From: Paludibacterium denitrificans
GTDB taxonomy: Bacteria > Pseudomonadota > Gammaproteobacteria > Burkholderiales > Chromobacteriaceae
Assembly (NCBI RefSeq): GCF_009707705.1
Contig: NZ_WLYX01000001.1
Location: 2,852,001 to 2,916,000 of the forward strand
Length of the DNA stretch: 64,000 bases
Direction: 5' to 3'
Below the pieces are notes generated by a model. It saw only the letters and a program-made list of their open reading frames with translations, did not search any database and had not been told where the DNA came from. Shown here piece by piece: positions 9,139 through 19,349 of this stretch. The position numbers and the translations under genes were made by a program. Position 1 is the first letter of the stretch. Every line of letters begins with the position of its first letter.

Positions 9139-10015
9139 TGTCTGAAGTGTACGATTTACTGATTTCCCCGTTTGTCGATTTCGCTTTCATGCGACGAGCC
9201 TTGGCGGGCTGTTTGGCGCTGGCGCTGGGTAGCGGGCCGATTGGTCTGTTCCTGGTGATGCGCCGCATGAGCCTGATGGGCGATGCCATGAGCCATGCGG
9301 TATTGCCGGGTGCCGCCATTGGTTTTCTGTTGGCAGGGCTGAGCCTGCTTACCATGAGCTTGGGTGGTTTTTTTGCTTAAGGTGCTGGTGGCATTGCTGG
9401 CCGGGCTTGCCACACGCTTTACCACGATCAAGGAAGACGCCAGTTTCGCGGCGTTTTACCTGCTGTCGTTGGCGCTGGGGGTGTTGCTGGTCTCCAAGAG
9501 CGGCAGCAATGTCGATCTGATGCATATCCTGTTTGGCTCGGTGCTGGCCGTGGATAATGCTGCGCTGTATCTGGTGGCTGGCGTAGCAACCGTAACCCTT
9601 ACGGTGTTGGCGCTGATTTACCGCCCGCTGCTACTGGAAAGCCTGGACCCGGTGTTCCTGCGGGCCGTGGGGGCGCGCGGAAGCTGGTGGCACATGCTGT
9701 TTCTGATGCTGGTGGTGCTGAATCTGGTGGCCGGTTTTCAGGCCTTGGGCACCCTGATGGCCGTTGGCCTGATGATGCTGCTTAAGCGATTACTGCGCGG
9801 TTATGGGCGGAAACGGTGGAGGGCATGCTGCTGGTGTCGGTTGGTATTGCCTTTGCAAGTGGTTTGGGTGGTTTGCTGTTGTCTTACTATTTTGAGTTGC
9901 CATCTGGCCCTTCCATTATTTTGCTGGCTGGTCTGGTGTACCGGCTTCCTTGCTGATCGGCCCGGTAGGTGGGGCGTTACCCCGCTATGTCCGCGCCCGG
10001 CATCTTGAATCCTGA
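9138..10015 (+). CDS. znuB: Zinc ABC transporter permease
   Basis: Multi-span inner-membrane permease of the ABC-3 family. Typical sequence includes MRRMSLMGDAMSHAVLPG and GSNVDLMHILFGSVLA. Three errors split it: GGC-type codon read as TAAG near 9378, GGC read as TAAGC near 9783, and CCTGG read as CCGG near 9945. Corrected length is 291 residues with all family blocks in order, so it is very likely functional. Confidence 0.92.
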
Positions 10016-10033
10016 CTGATAAGGTTGTGTCGA

Positions 10034-10933
10034 ATGAAAAAGACGTTTTTGGCAGCGTTATTGTTGAGCGTGCTTAAGCACTGGCTTGGGCCAAGCTGCC
10101 GGTAGTGGCCAGTTTCAGTATTGTGGCCGACATGACGCGGGAGATTGGTGGGGATCGCGTTGAGGTGGTGTCGCTGGTTGGGCCCGATCAGGACGCGCAT
10201 GTGTTTCAGCCGTCTCCCTCGGATGTCAAAAAGGTGGCGGGTGCCAAGGTGTTTGTTGCCAATGGCTTGGGGCTGGATGGCTGGATGGGGCGCTTGACCA
10301 AATCAGCGGGCTTTCGCGGCGTGGTGGTCGAAGCCTGCAAGGGGATTCGCACCCGTATGGCACCGGAGGGCGAAGAGCATGGCGCAGCCCACGATCATGG
10401 CCATGATGGCGTTGATCCGCATGCCCTGGCATGACCCGCGCCGGGTGCAGACTTATATTCGCAATATCACCGCCGCGCTGACGCAAGCCGATCCGGCTGG
10501 GAAAGCCGTATATGCCAAGCGTGCGGCTGATTTTTCCGGCAAGGTTGCGGCGCTGGATGCCCGGGCCGCCAAGGCTTTTGCCGCTGTACCGGCAGCAAAG
10601 CGCAAGATATTGACGTCGCACGACGCGTTTGGCTACCCGGGTGAGCGCTATGGTATTCGCCTGTTGGCGGTGCAGGGGGTGAGTACGGAGTCCGAGGCTT
10701 CGGCCAAGGGCGTGGCGCAACTGGTGCGTCAAGTGCGGCAGGAAAAGGTAAAAGCCGTGTTCATGGAGAACATGAGCAATAAGCGTTTGCTGGAACAACT
10801 ATCGCGTGAGGCCGGGGTTTCCATTGGCGGAAAACTGTATGCAGACGCGCTGTCCGGGCCGAGTGGCCCGGCGGCCAGCTATCAGGCGCTATTCCGCTAC
10901 AACGTCAGCACCATACTCAAATCGTTTAACTAG
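10034..10933 (+). CDS. znuA: Zinc ABC transporter periplasmic binding protein
   Basis: Substrate-binding protein of ZnuABC. The signal peptide is restored when TAAGC near 10074 is read as GGC (…LLLSVLALAWA), and the second break near 10424 is GCCTGG read as GCCCTGG. Corrected length is 298 residues. Zinc ligands are expected at DAHVFQP, DPHAWHDP and TSHDAFGY, and a histidine-rich loop (EEHGAAHDHGHDG) sits between the first two, which is typical of zinc-specific members. Last gene of the zinc operon. Confidence 0.93.
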
Positions 10934-10942
10934 CGATGCCGG

Positions 10943-11637
10943 TTACAGGAAGGTTTCGGCCAACCTGTATACTCCCATCGCAGCGACGACCAGTCCCGCC
11001 GTCAGGCGCACTGGTCGTTTTTGTATCCACTGGCGCAGGGTGTCGGCAAATACGCCCATCAGTAGCAGGTTGGGCAAAGTGCCCAAGCCAAAAGCCAGCA
11101 TGGCGCCGCCACCATGTAGCGCCGACCCGGTTGCCAGTGCCGATAACGAAGCGCTATACACCAATCCGCAAGGCAGCCAGCCCCAGATCATGCTTAGGCC
11201 AGCAAGGCGCCGCTTGCATGGCGTACCGGTAGCAGACGGGCGACCCAAGGTTGCAAGCGTGCCCAGATTGGGCGACCGAGACTTTCAATCATGGTGATTG
11301 CACGGGAAAATCCAGCCAGATAGAGGCCCATGGCAATCAACATCAGGTTAGCCAGTAACAGTAATGCCAGCTGGAACGGACGGGTGGTCAATAAACTGAG
11401 GCCCGCTTCGGCCAACCCTCCGAGCAGGATACCGATAAGCGTGTAACTGGCCAGACGCCCCACGTTGTAACTCAGCAGAATTAGCCAGCGCTGGCGGTTA
11501 TCCGGTAAGTTCAGGGTCAGGGCCGTCACAATGCCGCCGCACATGCCAATGCAATGGCCGCCACCCAGCAATCCAGCCGAGAACAAGACCCAGTAACTCG
11601 TTTCTATCATGCCGAGCGCTGCCGTAAAAAGCCCCAT
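10943..11637 (-). CDS. Membrane protein of the DsbD_2 / sulfite exporter TauE-like family
   Basis: Polytopic inner-membrane protein with the hallmark GGGHCIGMCGG and a second conserved WGWLPCGLVYSA block. Relatives are annotated as TauE/SafE-like or cytochrome-biogenesis-type transporters and often move copper or reducing power; the substrate cannot be told here. The frame breaks near 11195, where GCCGGCATG is read with TAAGC. Corrected from the ATG at 11637, it is 230 residues. A TTG at 11652 is an alternative start. Convergent with znuA, which ends 10 nt away. Confidence 0.8.
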
Positions 11638-11910
11638 TCTACCAGAGGTCAAGGGCTAAGCCAGACGTGATACCGTGCAAAAGTTGCTGTTGTCCTGTTT
11701 GCCGGTCAGTAAATTGTTGTTGGCATTGTTGCCATAATCAGGCTAGAAAAATTATGGAGTGGCTTCAGGTAACCACTAGAAAAAACCGGAAATACACCAG
11801 ACAATACCGGCCAGCCTGGACTGGCAACGGTGGCAATGATTGAACATTGCGCGAGTCGGGGCCGATTAATCATGCAGTGATGAACACATGCTGAAATGTG
11901 AGGAACATAC

Positions 11911-12690
11911 ATGGGCAAGTACCTGACGCTGGAACGCCCGGGCCAGTCAGCCATTCTTACCATCAATAACCCGCCAGCCAACCTCTGGACGGTAGACAGC
12001 CTTAACGAATTGGCTCACACCATGGCCGAACTGGATGCTGACCGCTCTTATCGTTCGGTAGTGATTACCGGGGCGGGGGAGGCGTTTTTCTCCGCTGGCG
12101 CCGATCTGAAACAGTTCCTGACCGGAGACAAGACGGCGGCCTTGCAAGTGCTGGATGCCTTTGCTGCCGCCTTTGGTGCCATTCGCCGTTATCGTGGCGT
12201 CACCGTTGCGGCAATCAATGGCTATGCGCTGGGGGGCGGCTTGGAAGGTGCTTTGGCCTGTGACTATATTGTGGCAGAGCGTGGCGCGCAGTTGGGTTTG
12301 CCTGAAGCCAAGGTTGGCCTGTTGCCCGGCGGTGGCGGAACCAAGTTGCTGGCGGACAAAGTGGGCATTGCCCGGGCCAAGCGCATGATTCTTGGTGGCG
12401 AAATCATCGTCGCGGAAAAGGCCTACGAGATTGGTCTGGTCGAGGAATTGGTCGATCCCGGGTTTGCCAAGATCGTGGCCGTCAGCCCGGCCAACAAGGT
12501 GGTCAATCAGGCGCCGAATGCCGTGGCCGAGGCGCGCCGTTTGATTGAGGAAAGCTCCCAGCTTAGTCTGAGCGAACATTTGCAGCGGGAACGCGCCGCA
12601 CTCGTCAGCCTGATCGGCGAGCCGGAGCAAATGGAAGGCGTGGCGGCTTTTATGGGAAAACGCACGCCAAAGTGGGCGGAAGAAAGCTGA
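11911..12690 (+). CDS. Enoyl-CoA hydratase/isomerase family protein
   Basis: Crotonase-fold protein of 259 residues. The oxyanion-hole segments (FSAGADLKQF and GYALGGGLEGALACDY) and the catalytic-region acid in LGLPEAKVGLLPGGGGT are visible, so it is probably a real hydratase of beta-oxidation rather than a distant homologue. The precise substrate is unknown. A GAGG ribosome site precedes the ATG. A single gene, closed by a bidirectional terminator. The roughly 270-bp gap upstream contains no gene I can support. Confidence 0.88.
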   Translation: MGKYLTLERPGQSAILTINNPPANLWTVDSLNELAHTMAELDADRSYRSVVITGAGEAFFSAGADLKQFLTGDKTAALQVLDAFAAAFGAIRRYRGVTVAAINGYALGGGLEGALACDYIVAERGAQLGLPEAKVGLLPGGGGTKLLADKVGIARAKRMILGGEIIVAEKAYEIGLVEELVDPGFAKIVAVSPANKVVNQAPNAVAEARRLIEESSQLSLSEHLQRERAALVSLIGEPEQMEGVAAFMGKRTPKWAEES

Positions 12691-12706
12691 TTGACAGGTT
12701 TTGCAT

Positions 12707-12737
12707 AAAAAAGGGATGGCCTGTGCCATCCCTTTTT
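12707..12737. terminator. Bidirectional intrinsic terminator
   Basis: AAAAAAGGGATGGC and GCCATCCCTTTTT flank a 4-nt loop, with A and T runs on the two sides. It sits between the convergent enoyl-CoA hydratase and ppiC genes and can serve both. Confidence 0.88.
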
Positions 12738-12753
12738 ACATCGCCAAGCTGAA

Positions 12754-13548
12754 TTACTGCTGAATCTTGGCTTGCGATTTCAGGCTGTTGATGTACTGAT
12801 CTACCCGTTCGCCCATGATGCGTTGCGTCAGTTGGGGGCGAATCTGGTCCAGTTGCGGAACGTTGCGTTCGCTACGGACGTCATCCAGCTTGATGATGTG
12901 CCAGCCGAATTGCGTTTGCACCGGTTGAGCGGTGATTTGGCCTTTGCTCAACTTGGTCAGCGCAGTGCGGAACGACGGCACAAAGGTACGGGCATCCTGC
13001 CAGCCCAAGTCACCACCATTATCCTTGCTGCCCGGATCGGTCGATTTTTCCTTGGCCAGCTGGGCAAACGGTTTGCCCTTCTTCAGTGCTTCCAGAGCTG
13101 CCTTGGCTTCAGCCTCCGATGCTACCAGGATATGCTGGGCGTGATAGCTCTTGTTTTCCGGGATGGTGGCAACCAGTTTGTCGTACTCGGTTTTGAGCTC
13201 GGCGTCAGTCAGCGGATGGGTACGCTGAAATTCGCGGATAACGCGGTTGGCCAGTGCCATGGCTTGCATGTTTTCCAGCTCGGCGCGGTAGTCTGCCGAT
13301 TTGTCCATGCCTTGTTTCACGCCTTCCGGCGTAGCACTTCAAAGGTGATCAGCTGGTCTTTGACCATGTTCTGCAGTTGTGGGCCGTTGGCTTGTTGGTT
13401 TTGTCCTTGAGCCCGGGCTTCCATCATCTTGACTACGGCGTCAATGCGAGCCCTGGGAAATGGCGGTGCCGTTGACTACCGGGCCAGCGAAGGCGGTGGA
13501 GGTGCTGAGTGCGGCCAGCATGAGGCCAGCCAGCATGGTCTTGCGCAT
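12754..13548 (-). CDS. Peptidyl-prolyl isomerase, PpiC/SurA type, copy 1
   Basis: Periplasmic parvulin-type foldase. Signal peptide MRKTMLAGLMLAALSTSTAFA, an N-terminal SurA-like helical region, and a rotamase domain with YHAQHILVASEAEA…GGDLGWQ…TQFGWHIIKLDD. Two errors break the N-terminal half: GCCTGG read as GCCCTGG near 13450 and CCTGG read as CCGG near 13331. They cancel, giving 264 residues. Tandem with a paralogue of identical corrected length. Confidence 0.88.
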
Positions 13549-13577
13549 GATGCAAATTCCTGTGTTAAAAGTTTCGC

Positions 13578-14374
13578 TTACTGGATTTTTGCCTTGGAAC
13601 GAATGTCGGCCATGGCTTTGCTCACGGTCTCTTCTTCCAGTTGGCGGACGATTTGTGGTTTGACTTGTTCCAGCGGCGGCAGCTTGGCGGTGCGCACGTC
13701 TTCTACCTTGATGACGTGCCAGCCCATGGGCGACTGGAACGGTTTGGTGGTGTACTGGCCTTTATTCAGCCCTTTGAGGGTTTCGGCCAACTGCGGAGCC
13801 ATGGCAGACAGATTGCCCCAGCCCATGTCGCCGCCAGATTGTTTGGCTGCCGGGTCGATGGAACGAGCACGAACCAGGTCTTCAAATTTGCTGCCTTTCT
13901 TCAGGGCGGCAATGACTTTCTGTGCATCAGCTTCGCTGGCAACGGTAATCTGACGGGCGTGGACTTCCTTGGTGCCGTTCAGCTTGGCAGCGGTCTCGTC
14001 GTAACGTGCCTTGATCTGGGCGTCGCTGGGCGGATTCTGTTTAACGAAGTCGGCAAACAGCGCTTCACGCATCATATCTTCACGAATTTCGTTCAGGCGC
14101 TTGGTGAATTCCGGCTGTTTGTCCAGACCGCGCTTGCTGGCTTCCTGCAGAATCAGGGTGCGGTTGATCAGGGTGCCTTTGAGCTGTTCGCGTAGCGAAG
14201 GCGAATCCTGTACGTTGCCACCACTGCTTTGCACCACGGCGGTCACGGCATTGTCGAGTGCGGTTTTGTCGATGCTGGTGCCATTTACCACAGCAATGGA
14301 TTCGGCCCGGGCCAGTGCTTAAGCAGGCTGAGCGAGGCTGCAACCAGCAAGGTTGCGATGTGGGTAGAGGTCAT
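13578..14374 (-). CDS. Peptidyl-prolyl isomerase, PpiC/SurA type, copy 2
   Basis: Second periplasmic parvulin of the pair, 264 residues after replacing TAAGC near 14321 with GGC, which restores the signal peptide end (…SLSLLALARA). The rotamase domain shows KEVHARQITVASEADA, GGDMGWG and SPMGWHVIKVEDV. Lies 29 nt upstream of copy 1, so the two probably form one transcript and serve outer-membrane protein folding. Confidence 0.88.
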
Positions 14375-14402
14375 GGTGATCCCTTCGAGATTCATGATGG
14401 AT

Positions 14403-14669
14403 TTAGAGTTCGGCAGGCGCTAGCGCCCGAATGGCCAAGGCATGCACATGCTGTTGCATCAGCGGGCCCAGTGTGTCGTAAATCAGTCGATGGCGTGCGA
14501 CGCGATTCAGTCCTTCGAAGCGGGCACTGACGATGGTAAGGGTGTAATGCCCTCCGCCGGAGCGGGCGCCAGCATGGCCGCTGTGCGCGGCGCTGTCGTC
14601 TTCAATCGAGAGATGTTCTGGCTGCAGCGCGGCGAGAGCCTGTTGCAGTAGTGCCGCGGTGTCACTCAT
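14403..14669 (-). CDS. bolA: BolA family protein
   Basis: An 88-residue BolA-like protein. The helix-turn-helix-like segment [21 protein letters not shown] and the ending [10 protein letters not shown] are characteristic. BolA proteins pair with monothiol glutaredoxins in Fe-S trafficking and affect morphology under stress. The start overlaps the stop of yciI (ATGA). Confidence 0.88.
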   Translation of the reverse strand: MSDTAALLQQALAALQPEHLSIEDDSAAHSGHAGARSGGGHYTLTIVSARFEGLNRVARHRLIYDTLGPLMQQHVHALAIRALAPAEL

Positions 14670-14964
14670 GCAGGGAAAACCTTGCGGAACGGCTTGACTT
14701 CGGTGTGGGCATATACGCTGCGACGTACGGGTCGGCCTGCGCCCAGCTTTGCGCGTCTTCCAGCGAGGGAAATTCAGCCACAATGAGGCTGCCAGTGAAA
14801 CCGGCATTGCCCGGATCGTTGCTGTCAATGGCGGGAAAGGGGCCTGCGACAATCAGACGGCCTTCTTCCTGCAAGGCTTGCAGCCGGGCCAGATGTTCCG
14901 GGCGCACCGACAGGCGTTTATCCAGTGAGCCGGGGTGATCCCGGCCGATAATGGCGTACAGCAT
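14666..14964 (-). CDS. yciI: YciI family protein
   Basis: Small alpha-beta barrel protein of unknown role, often beside yciB (septation protein) and bolA, as here. [18 protein letters not shown] at the N-terminus and [11 protein letters not shown] are family signatures; histidine and aspartate residues form a putative active site. One base is missing near 14715, so the C-terminus reads wrongly; in the corrected frame it continues [16 protein letters not shown] and is 99 residues. Confidence 0.85.
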
Positions 14965-15498
14965 TATTTTTTTCCTCAACGTATTTGGCCAGAAACAGGC
15001 TTTGAGCGATGACAAACAACACCATCAAGCCAAGGCCGCCGAACAATTTGAAGTTGACCCAGATTTCTTCGCTAAAACGGTAGGCAACAAACAGGTTGAG
15101 CGCACCCATGCTTAAGCAAAAAAGCTGGTCCAGGCGAGCGTCAGCTTGCGCCATACCGGCACAGGCAGTTCTAACTGCTGGCCCATCAGCGCTTTGAGGC
15201 CATTTTTGCCAGCGAGTTCACTGATCAGCAGCCCACCACCCATGATCCAATAGAGCACGGTTGGTTTCCACATGATGAAGTGCTTGTCATGCAGCAATAG
15301 CGTTGCGCCGCCCAGTACCACGATCAGGCCGAGGCTGATCCATTGCAGGGTGTCGACCTTGCGGTGTTTGAACCAGGCATAACCCACTTGCGCCGCTGTC
15401 GTGACAATGGCGACACCAGTCGCCAGATACATGTTGCGGGTGAGCCAGTAGGTCACAAAGAACAGAAGAATGGGGAATAGGTCGGATAGGAATTTCAT
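14964..15498 (-). CDS. yciB: Intracellular septation protein A family (inner membrane)
   Basis: Multi-span inner-membrane protein of the YciB/IspZ family, linked to cell-envelope synthesis and division. [18 protein letters not shown] is the characteristic start. TAAGC near 15113 replaces GGC in …[20 protein letters not shown], and the A-run near 14970 is probably one base short. With both corrected the protein ends EEKK and its TAA overlaps the yciI ATG, giving about 177 residues. First gene of yciB-yciI-bolA. Confidence 0.9.
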
Positions 15499-15553
15499 GC
15501 TGTTGATTATGGAGGCTGCCTGCCGGTTTCACAAGCGACAGGCAGCAAGCAAG

Positions 15554-16495
15554 TTAGCGGGAGCTTTGTTTGACCACGCTCATGGCGGTGGCCACCAGTG
15601 AGCTGACGTCGGCCACATTGGCCGGTAGGATGATGGTGTTGTTCTCTTTGGCCAGTTTGCCAAAGGCGCTAACGTATTGTTCTGCCACTTTAAGGTTGAC
15701 GGCTTCCAGCCCGCCTTGGGTCTGGATGGATTCTGCCACTCGGCGGATGGCATCGGCCGTGGCATCGGCCACCAGTCGCATGGCTTCTGCTTCGCCTTGG
15801 GCATTATTGATGGCAGCCTGACGCGCGCCTTCTGACTGGTTGATGGCGGCACGCATGTCGCCTTCGGATTTTTGAATGGCAGCTTCGCGCGCGCCGGTGG
15901 CCAGATTGATCTGCTCCATTTTGCGGCCTTCAGATTCGGCAATGCGCGCGCGTTTTTCCCGCTCGGCCGTGATTTGTGCCTGCATGGAGTGCAGGATGTC
16001 TTGTGGTGGCACGAGGTCCTTGATTTCGTAGCGCAGAACCTTCACCCCCCAGTTGATGGCGGCTTCGTCGAGTGCGGCGACCACGGCCTGGTTGATTTCA
16101 TCGCGCTCTTCAAAGGTTTTGTCCAACTCCATCTTGCCGATCACCGAGCGCAGGGTGGTTTGCGCCAGTTGGGTAATGGCGATGATGTAATCGCTGGTGC
16201 CATAGGACGCGCGCTGTGGATCGGTAACCTGAAAGTACAGGATGCCGTCCACTTTCAGCTGCGTGTTGTCACGGGTGATGCAGATCTGGCTGGGGACATC
16301 CAGCGGGACTTCTTTCAGGCTGTGTTTGTAGGCCAGCCGGTCGATGAACGGAATGATGATGTTCAGGCCCGGTGTCAGGGTGGCGTGGTAGCGGCCCAGT
16401 CGTTCCAGAATGTAGGCATGCTGCTGCGGGACTACGGTGAGCGATTTGAGGATGAAGATCACTACCGCCGCAAAGAGAAACAGTGCAAATTCCAT
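15554..16495 (-). CDS. qmcA: SPFH/band 7 protein (QmcA/paraslipin)
   Basis: Membrane-anchored stomatin-like scaffold of 313 residues. An N-terminal transmembrane helix is followed by a band-7 domain (VVPQQHAYILERLGRYHATLTPGLN…) and a long charged coiled coil rich in A/E/Q (about residues 185-260). Encoded with its usual partner NfeD, 3 nt away. The pair is thought to organise membrane microdomains or protease quality control. Confidence 0.92.
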   Translation of the reverse strand: MEFALFLFAAVVIFILKSLTVVPQQHAYILERLGRYHATLTPGLNIIIPFIDRLAYKHSLKEVPLDVPSQICITRDNTQLKVDGILYFQVTDPQRASYGTSDYIIAITQLAQTTLRSVIGKMELDKTFEERDEINQAVVAALDEAAINWGVKVLRYEIKDLVPPQDILHSMQAQITAEREKRARIAESEGRKMEQINLATGAREAAIQKSEGDMRAAINQSEGARQAAINNAQGEAEAMRLVADATADAIRRVAESIQTQGGLEAVNLKVAEQYVSAFGKLAKENNTIILPANVADVSSLVATAMSVVKQSSR

Positions 16496-16498
16496 GAC

Positions 16499-16930
16499 TT
16501 AGCGCTTTCCCGGTTGTTTGGAAGAAATTTTGAGCTGATTGCCATCTCGGCCAGCGATAAAGCCCTGATCACCGGGTTGCAAATCGGCATCCAGTTGGGC
16601 ATCCCATTCCGTACCACGGTAGTGGACACGGGCTTGCTGCGGCCCGGTGAGGCGTACGATGCGCACGGGTTGGCCGAAATCCGGGTCGCTATCGCGGGGC
16701 GCCAGCCGATGTTCATGTCGCCGTTTCCGTGCCGAAACCATGAACACGCCGATAACGCCGGTTAGGCTGGCAATGGTCCATTGCCCATTCGTGCCGATTT
16801 CCAGCAGCGCCGCCGTGCCACCACCAGCCATGGCGATGGCGATCACCAGCAGGTAAAACGTGCCTGACAGGAATTCGGCAATCAGCGCGAGTAGGGCGCA
16901 GACAAACCAGAAGGTGGCGGGTGGCAGCAT
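16499..16930 (-). CDS. NfeD family membrane protein
   Basis: A 143-residue NfeD-like partner of the band-7 protein. Two or three N-terminal transmembrane segments and a C-terminal OB-fold (VRIVRLTGPQQARVHYRGTEWDAQLD…GNQLKI). The start at 16930 gives a hydrophobic first segment (MLPPATFWFVCALLALIAEF). It lies just upstream of qmcA and is presumably co-transcribed. Confidence 0.88.
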   Translation of the reverse strand: MLPPATFWFVCALLALIAEFLSGTFYLLVIAIAMAGGGTAALLEIGTNGQWTIASLTGVIGVFMVSARKRRHEHRLAPRDSDPDFGQPVRIVRLTGPQQARVHYRGTEWDAQLDADLQPGDQGFIAGRDGNQLKISSKQPGKR

Positions 16931-17084
16931 GGTGGCTTTTCCAGAGTGAGATCGCCAGTGGCGTTGGCGCATTGTCGCGGAGTGCTGCGGTCATGACAAT
17001 AGCGTCAAGCTGGCTAAGCGATCTGAGAAAAGCGCTAACCGATGCACGCGGCCGCGTTACCATGTTGCCCTTTGTGTGGCAGGG

Positions 17085-17705
17085 ATGACGGATATGTTCC
17101 AGCTGGCCGGGCCGGTGCAGGCGACTATCGAGATCAAGAAAAGCCGGTTTATCGCGCTGTTATGGCCGGTAGCTAGCCGTGAGGAAGCACGACAAAGGTT
17201 GGCCGAAACCCGGCAAAACTGGCCGGATGCCCGTCACTATTGTGCCGTGCTGCTGACGGCCAGTGATTCCATGCTCGACGACGACGGTGAGCCGTCCGGC
17301 ACGGCTGCCCGCCCAATGTATAACGTGCTACAACACAAACAGCTGAACAATGTGCTGGCCGTGGTGGTGCGTTACTTTGGCGGGATCAAACTGGGGGCGG
17401 GCGGTTTGGTGCGGGCTTACACGCAAGCGATCAATCAGGCTTTGCTGGATGCCATATTGCAGCCGGTGGTGCAATGGACAGAATGCCGTGTTGCCGTGGC
17501 GTTTGCCGATGAATCCAGGCTGCGGCGACATCTGGCTGATCTTGGCGTGGCGGTGCAGCAGGCAGAATACGCGCAACAGGTTGTGCTGACGCTACGTCTC
17601 CCTGTTAACCAGCAGCAGGAAAGCATGGCAAAGCTGGTTGATGCCATGTCGGGAGCGGTTACTGTGCTGGACGGCGAGCCATCGATAACCAACGCTGACG
17701 ATTGA
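17085..17705 (+). CDS. yigZ: YigZ/IMPACT family protein
   Basis: About 206 residues. The N-terminal IMPACT domain shows IEIKKSRFIALLWPV, the block DDDGEPSGTAARP and VVVRYFGGIKLGAGGLVRAY, all strong family signatures. A C-terminal ferredoxin-like domain (DUF1949) follows. Eukaryotic IMPACT regulates GCN2; the bacterial role is unclear. Starts at GTG 17076 or ATG 17094 are also possible. Its 3' end is followed at once by an inverted DUS-like pair. Confidence 0.9.
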   Translation: MTDMFQLAGPVQATIEIKKSRFIALLWPVASREEARQRLAETRQNWPDARHYCAVLLTASDSMLDDDGEPSGTAARPMYNVLQHKQLNNVLAVVVRYFGGIKLGAGGLVRAYTQAINQALLDAILQPVVQWTECRVAVAFADESRLRRHLADLGVAVQQAEYAQQVVLTLRLPVNQQQESMAKLVDAMSGAVTVLDGEPSITNADD

Positions 17706-17732
17706 GGTTGGCCGAACCGTTTCGGCCAACCT
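17706..17732 (+). terminator. Inverted pair of DUS-like repeats after yigZ
   Basis: AGGTTGGCCGAA and TTTCGGCCAACCT are separated by 3-4 nt and start at the yigZ stop codon. They form a near-perfect GC-rich stem between convergent yigZ and a HAD phosphatase gene, a typical terminator place. Confidence 0.7.
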
Positions 17733-17754
17733 GATGACGGCGCAGGCGAGGGGT

Positions 17755-18415
17755 TTATAACTGGCGCAGCAGAGTCAGCGCCTGATGCAAATCCGCGCAC
17801 ACGGCCAGCGCTCCGGTGGTGGCGTGGGCCGGAGGTGTCACCATGTCAGGCACCACGATGACGCGCATTCCCGCTGCCAGCGCGGCTTGCATGCCGTAGA
17901 GCGAGTCTTCCAGCACCAGACAGCGCTCGGGGGCAACCTTCAACCGACGCGCAGCGGTCAGATAAATATCCGGGTGCGGCTTGGGATGTTCGACTTCGTC
18001 GCCTGCGACGGTAACGTCAAAATAACGGCTCAAGCCCGTGCGTTGCAGTTTGATATCGGCGAGTTTACGTTGGGTTGATGTCGCCACGGCGCGCGGCAAC
18101 TCGACGCTGACTATCCAGTCCAGTACGTTTTCGATGCCGTTTTTCAGGTTGAGTTCGCCTTCCTGCAGTTGCCGGTGATAATGCCGTCGCCCGGCTTGGC
18201 TCAGTTGCTCGGCCAGTGCGCTGTTGCCCAGATAACGAGCCGCGTAGGCTACGCTCAGGGTGACAGATAGCCCCACCATGCCAAGAATCATTTCTTCCGG
18301 TACTACTACACCAAGTTCCCCGGCCTGCCAGCCGCCGGGCATTTCCGCTGATGCTTTCGGTGTCCACCATCAAACCATCCAGGTCAAACAACACCGCATC
18401 AATGCTTCGTTCCAT
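17755..18415 (-). CDS. HAD superfamily hydrolase (beta-phosphoglucomutase-like)
   Basis: HAD phosphatase or phosphomutase. Motif I DLDGLMVDTE, motif II within AVATSTQRKLADIKL, and motif III/IV KPHPDIYLTAARRL…CLVLEDSLYGMQAA are present. One extra G near 18322 (and possibly a Trp-to-Arg miscall in NAWRLAG) breaks the frame near residue 30. Corrected size is about 219 residues. The substrate cannot be read from sequence. Confidence 0.87.
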
Positions 18416-18501
18416 AAAGTCCTCCTGCTGTCAGCCTACTGGTAGCCATGGCATCGGTGCAAGCCTCATGACTCTGGTATAGTGGTGGACTCATTAACAA
18501 G

Positions 18502-19163
18502 ATGGAGGTGCCTGTGCTGTCCGTACTTGTGGCCAATCCCAAGGGAGGGAGTGGCAAATCCACCTTGTCGACCAATTTGGCCGGTTATTTTGCCCAACGC
18601 GGGAAAAAAGTCATGCTGGGCGATGTGGATCGTCAGCAGTCATCGTTGCGCTGGCTGGATCAGCGCGACCCGGCGCTCCCCACTATTGCCGGTTGGGAAG
18701 TCTCACCCGGCGATCCGGCGCGGCCGCCCAAAGGAACCGAGGTGGTGGTGCTGGATAGCCCGGCTGGCCTGCATGGCAAGAAGCTGGCATCGCTGTTGTC
18801 GCGGGTAGAACGCATTCTGGTGCCGATTCAACCGTCGCCGTTCGATATGTGGGCCAGTGGAGAATTTTTTGATCAACTGCTGGAAGAAAAAGCCATCCGC
18901 AAGAGCAAGGTGTTCATGGCCGTGGTTGGCATGCGTATTGATCCGCGAACCCGCTCGGCGCGCGAGCTGGAGCGCTTCCCGGCTGAACACGATGTCCCGG
19001 TACTCACCGGCTACGGGATACCCAGTTATATGTACAGGCTGCCGGTGCAGGGCAGACATTGTTTGATTTGCCTCCGTCACGAACGGAAAAGGACCGCCAG
19101 GCTTGGCAGCCGATCCTGAACTGGTTGGGTGAAGGTGAGAATCAGAGCTGGTGCGATAAATAG
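18502..19163 (+). CDS. ParA/MinD-type P-loop ATPase
   Basis: ParA-superfamily ATPase with the deviant Walker A KGGSGKST, DVDRQQSSLRW (Walker A' region) and a Walker B in VVLDSPAGL. No parB or cargo gene lies beside it, so it is an orphan; such proteins place chemoreceptor arrays or other cargo in some Proteobacteria, and an energy-taxis receptor is the next gene. A deletion near 19015 breaks the frame; downstream it continues VQAAGAGQTLFDLPPSRTEK and ends at 19163. A GTG at 18513, with GGAGG just upstream, is a good alternative start. Confidence 0.82.
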
Positions 19164-19181
19164 CGACGGTGTGATCAATGC

Positions 19182-19216
19182 AAAAAAACAGGAGCCTTAA
19201 GGCTCCTGTTTTTTTG
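19182..19216. terminator. Intrinsic terminator after parA-like gene
   Basis: AACAGGAGCC and GGCTCCTGTT around a TTAA loop, with an A-run before and T-run after. Ends transcription of the ParA-like gene before the chemoreceptor. Confidence 0.88.
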
Positions 19217-19349
19217 GGCCTCGCTTACTTGAACGAGATGCCTTGGTTGCCATTTGGCAACAAATACTTATCAATAATGGGAATTAAATTAACTATTTTG
19301 TTACAATTGCGGAATTGAGAATAATTAAGTTTTGACAATAAAACTATAA

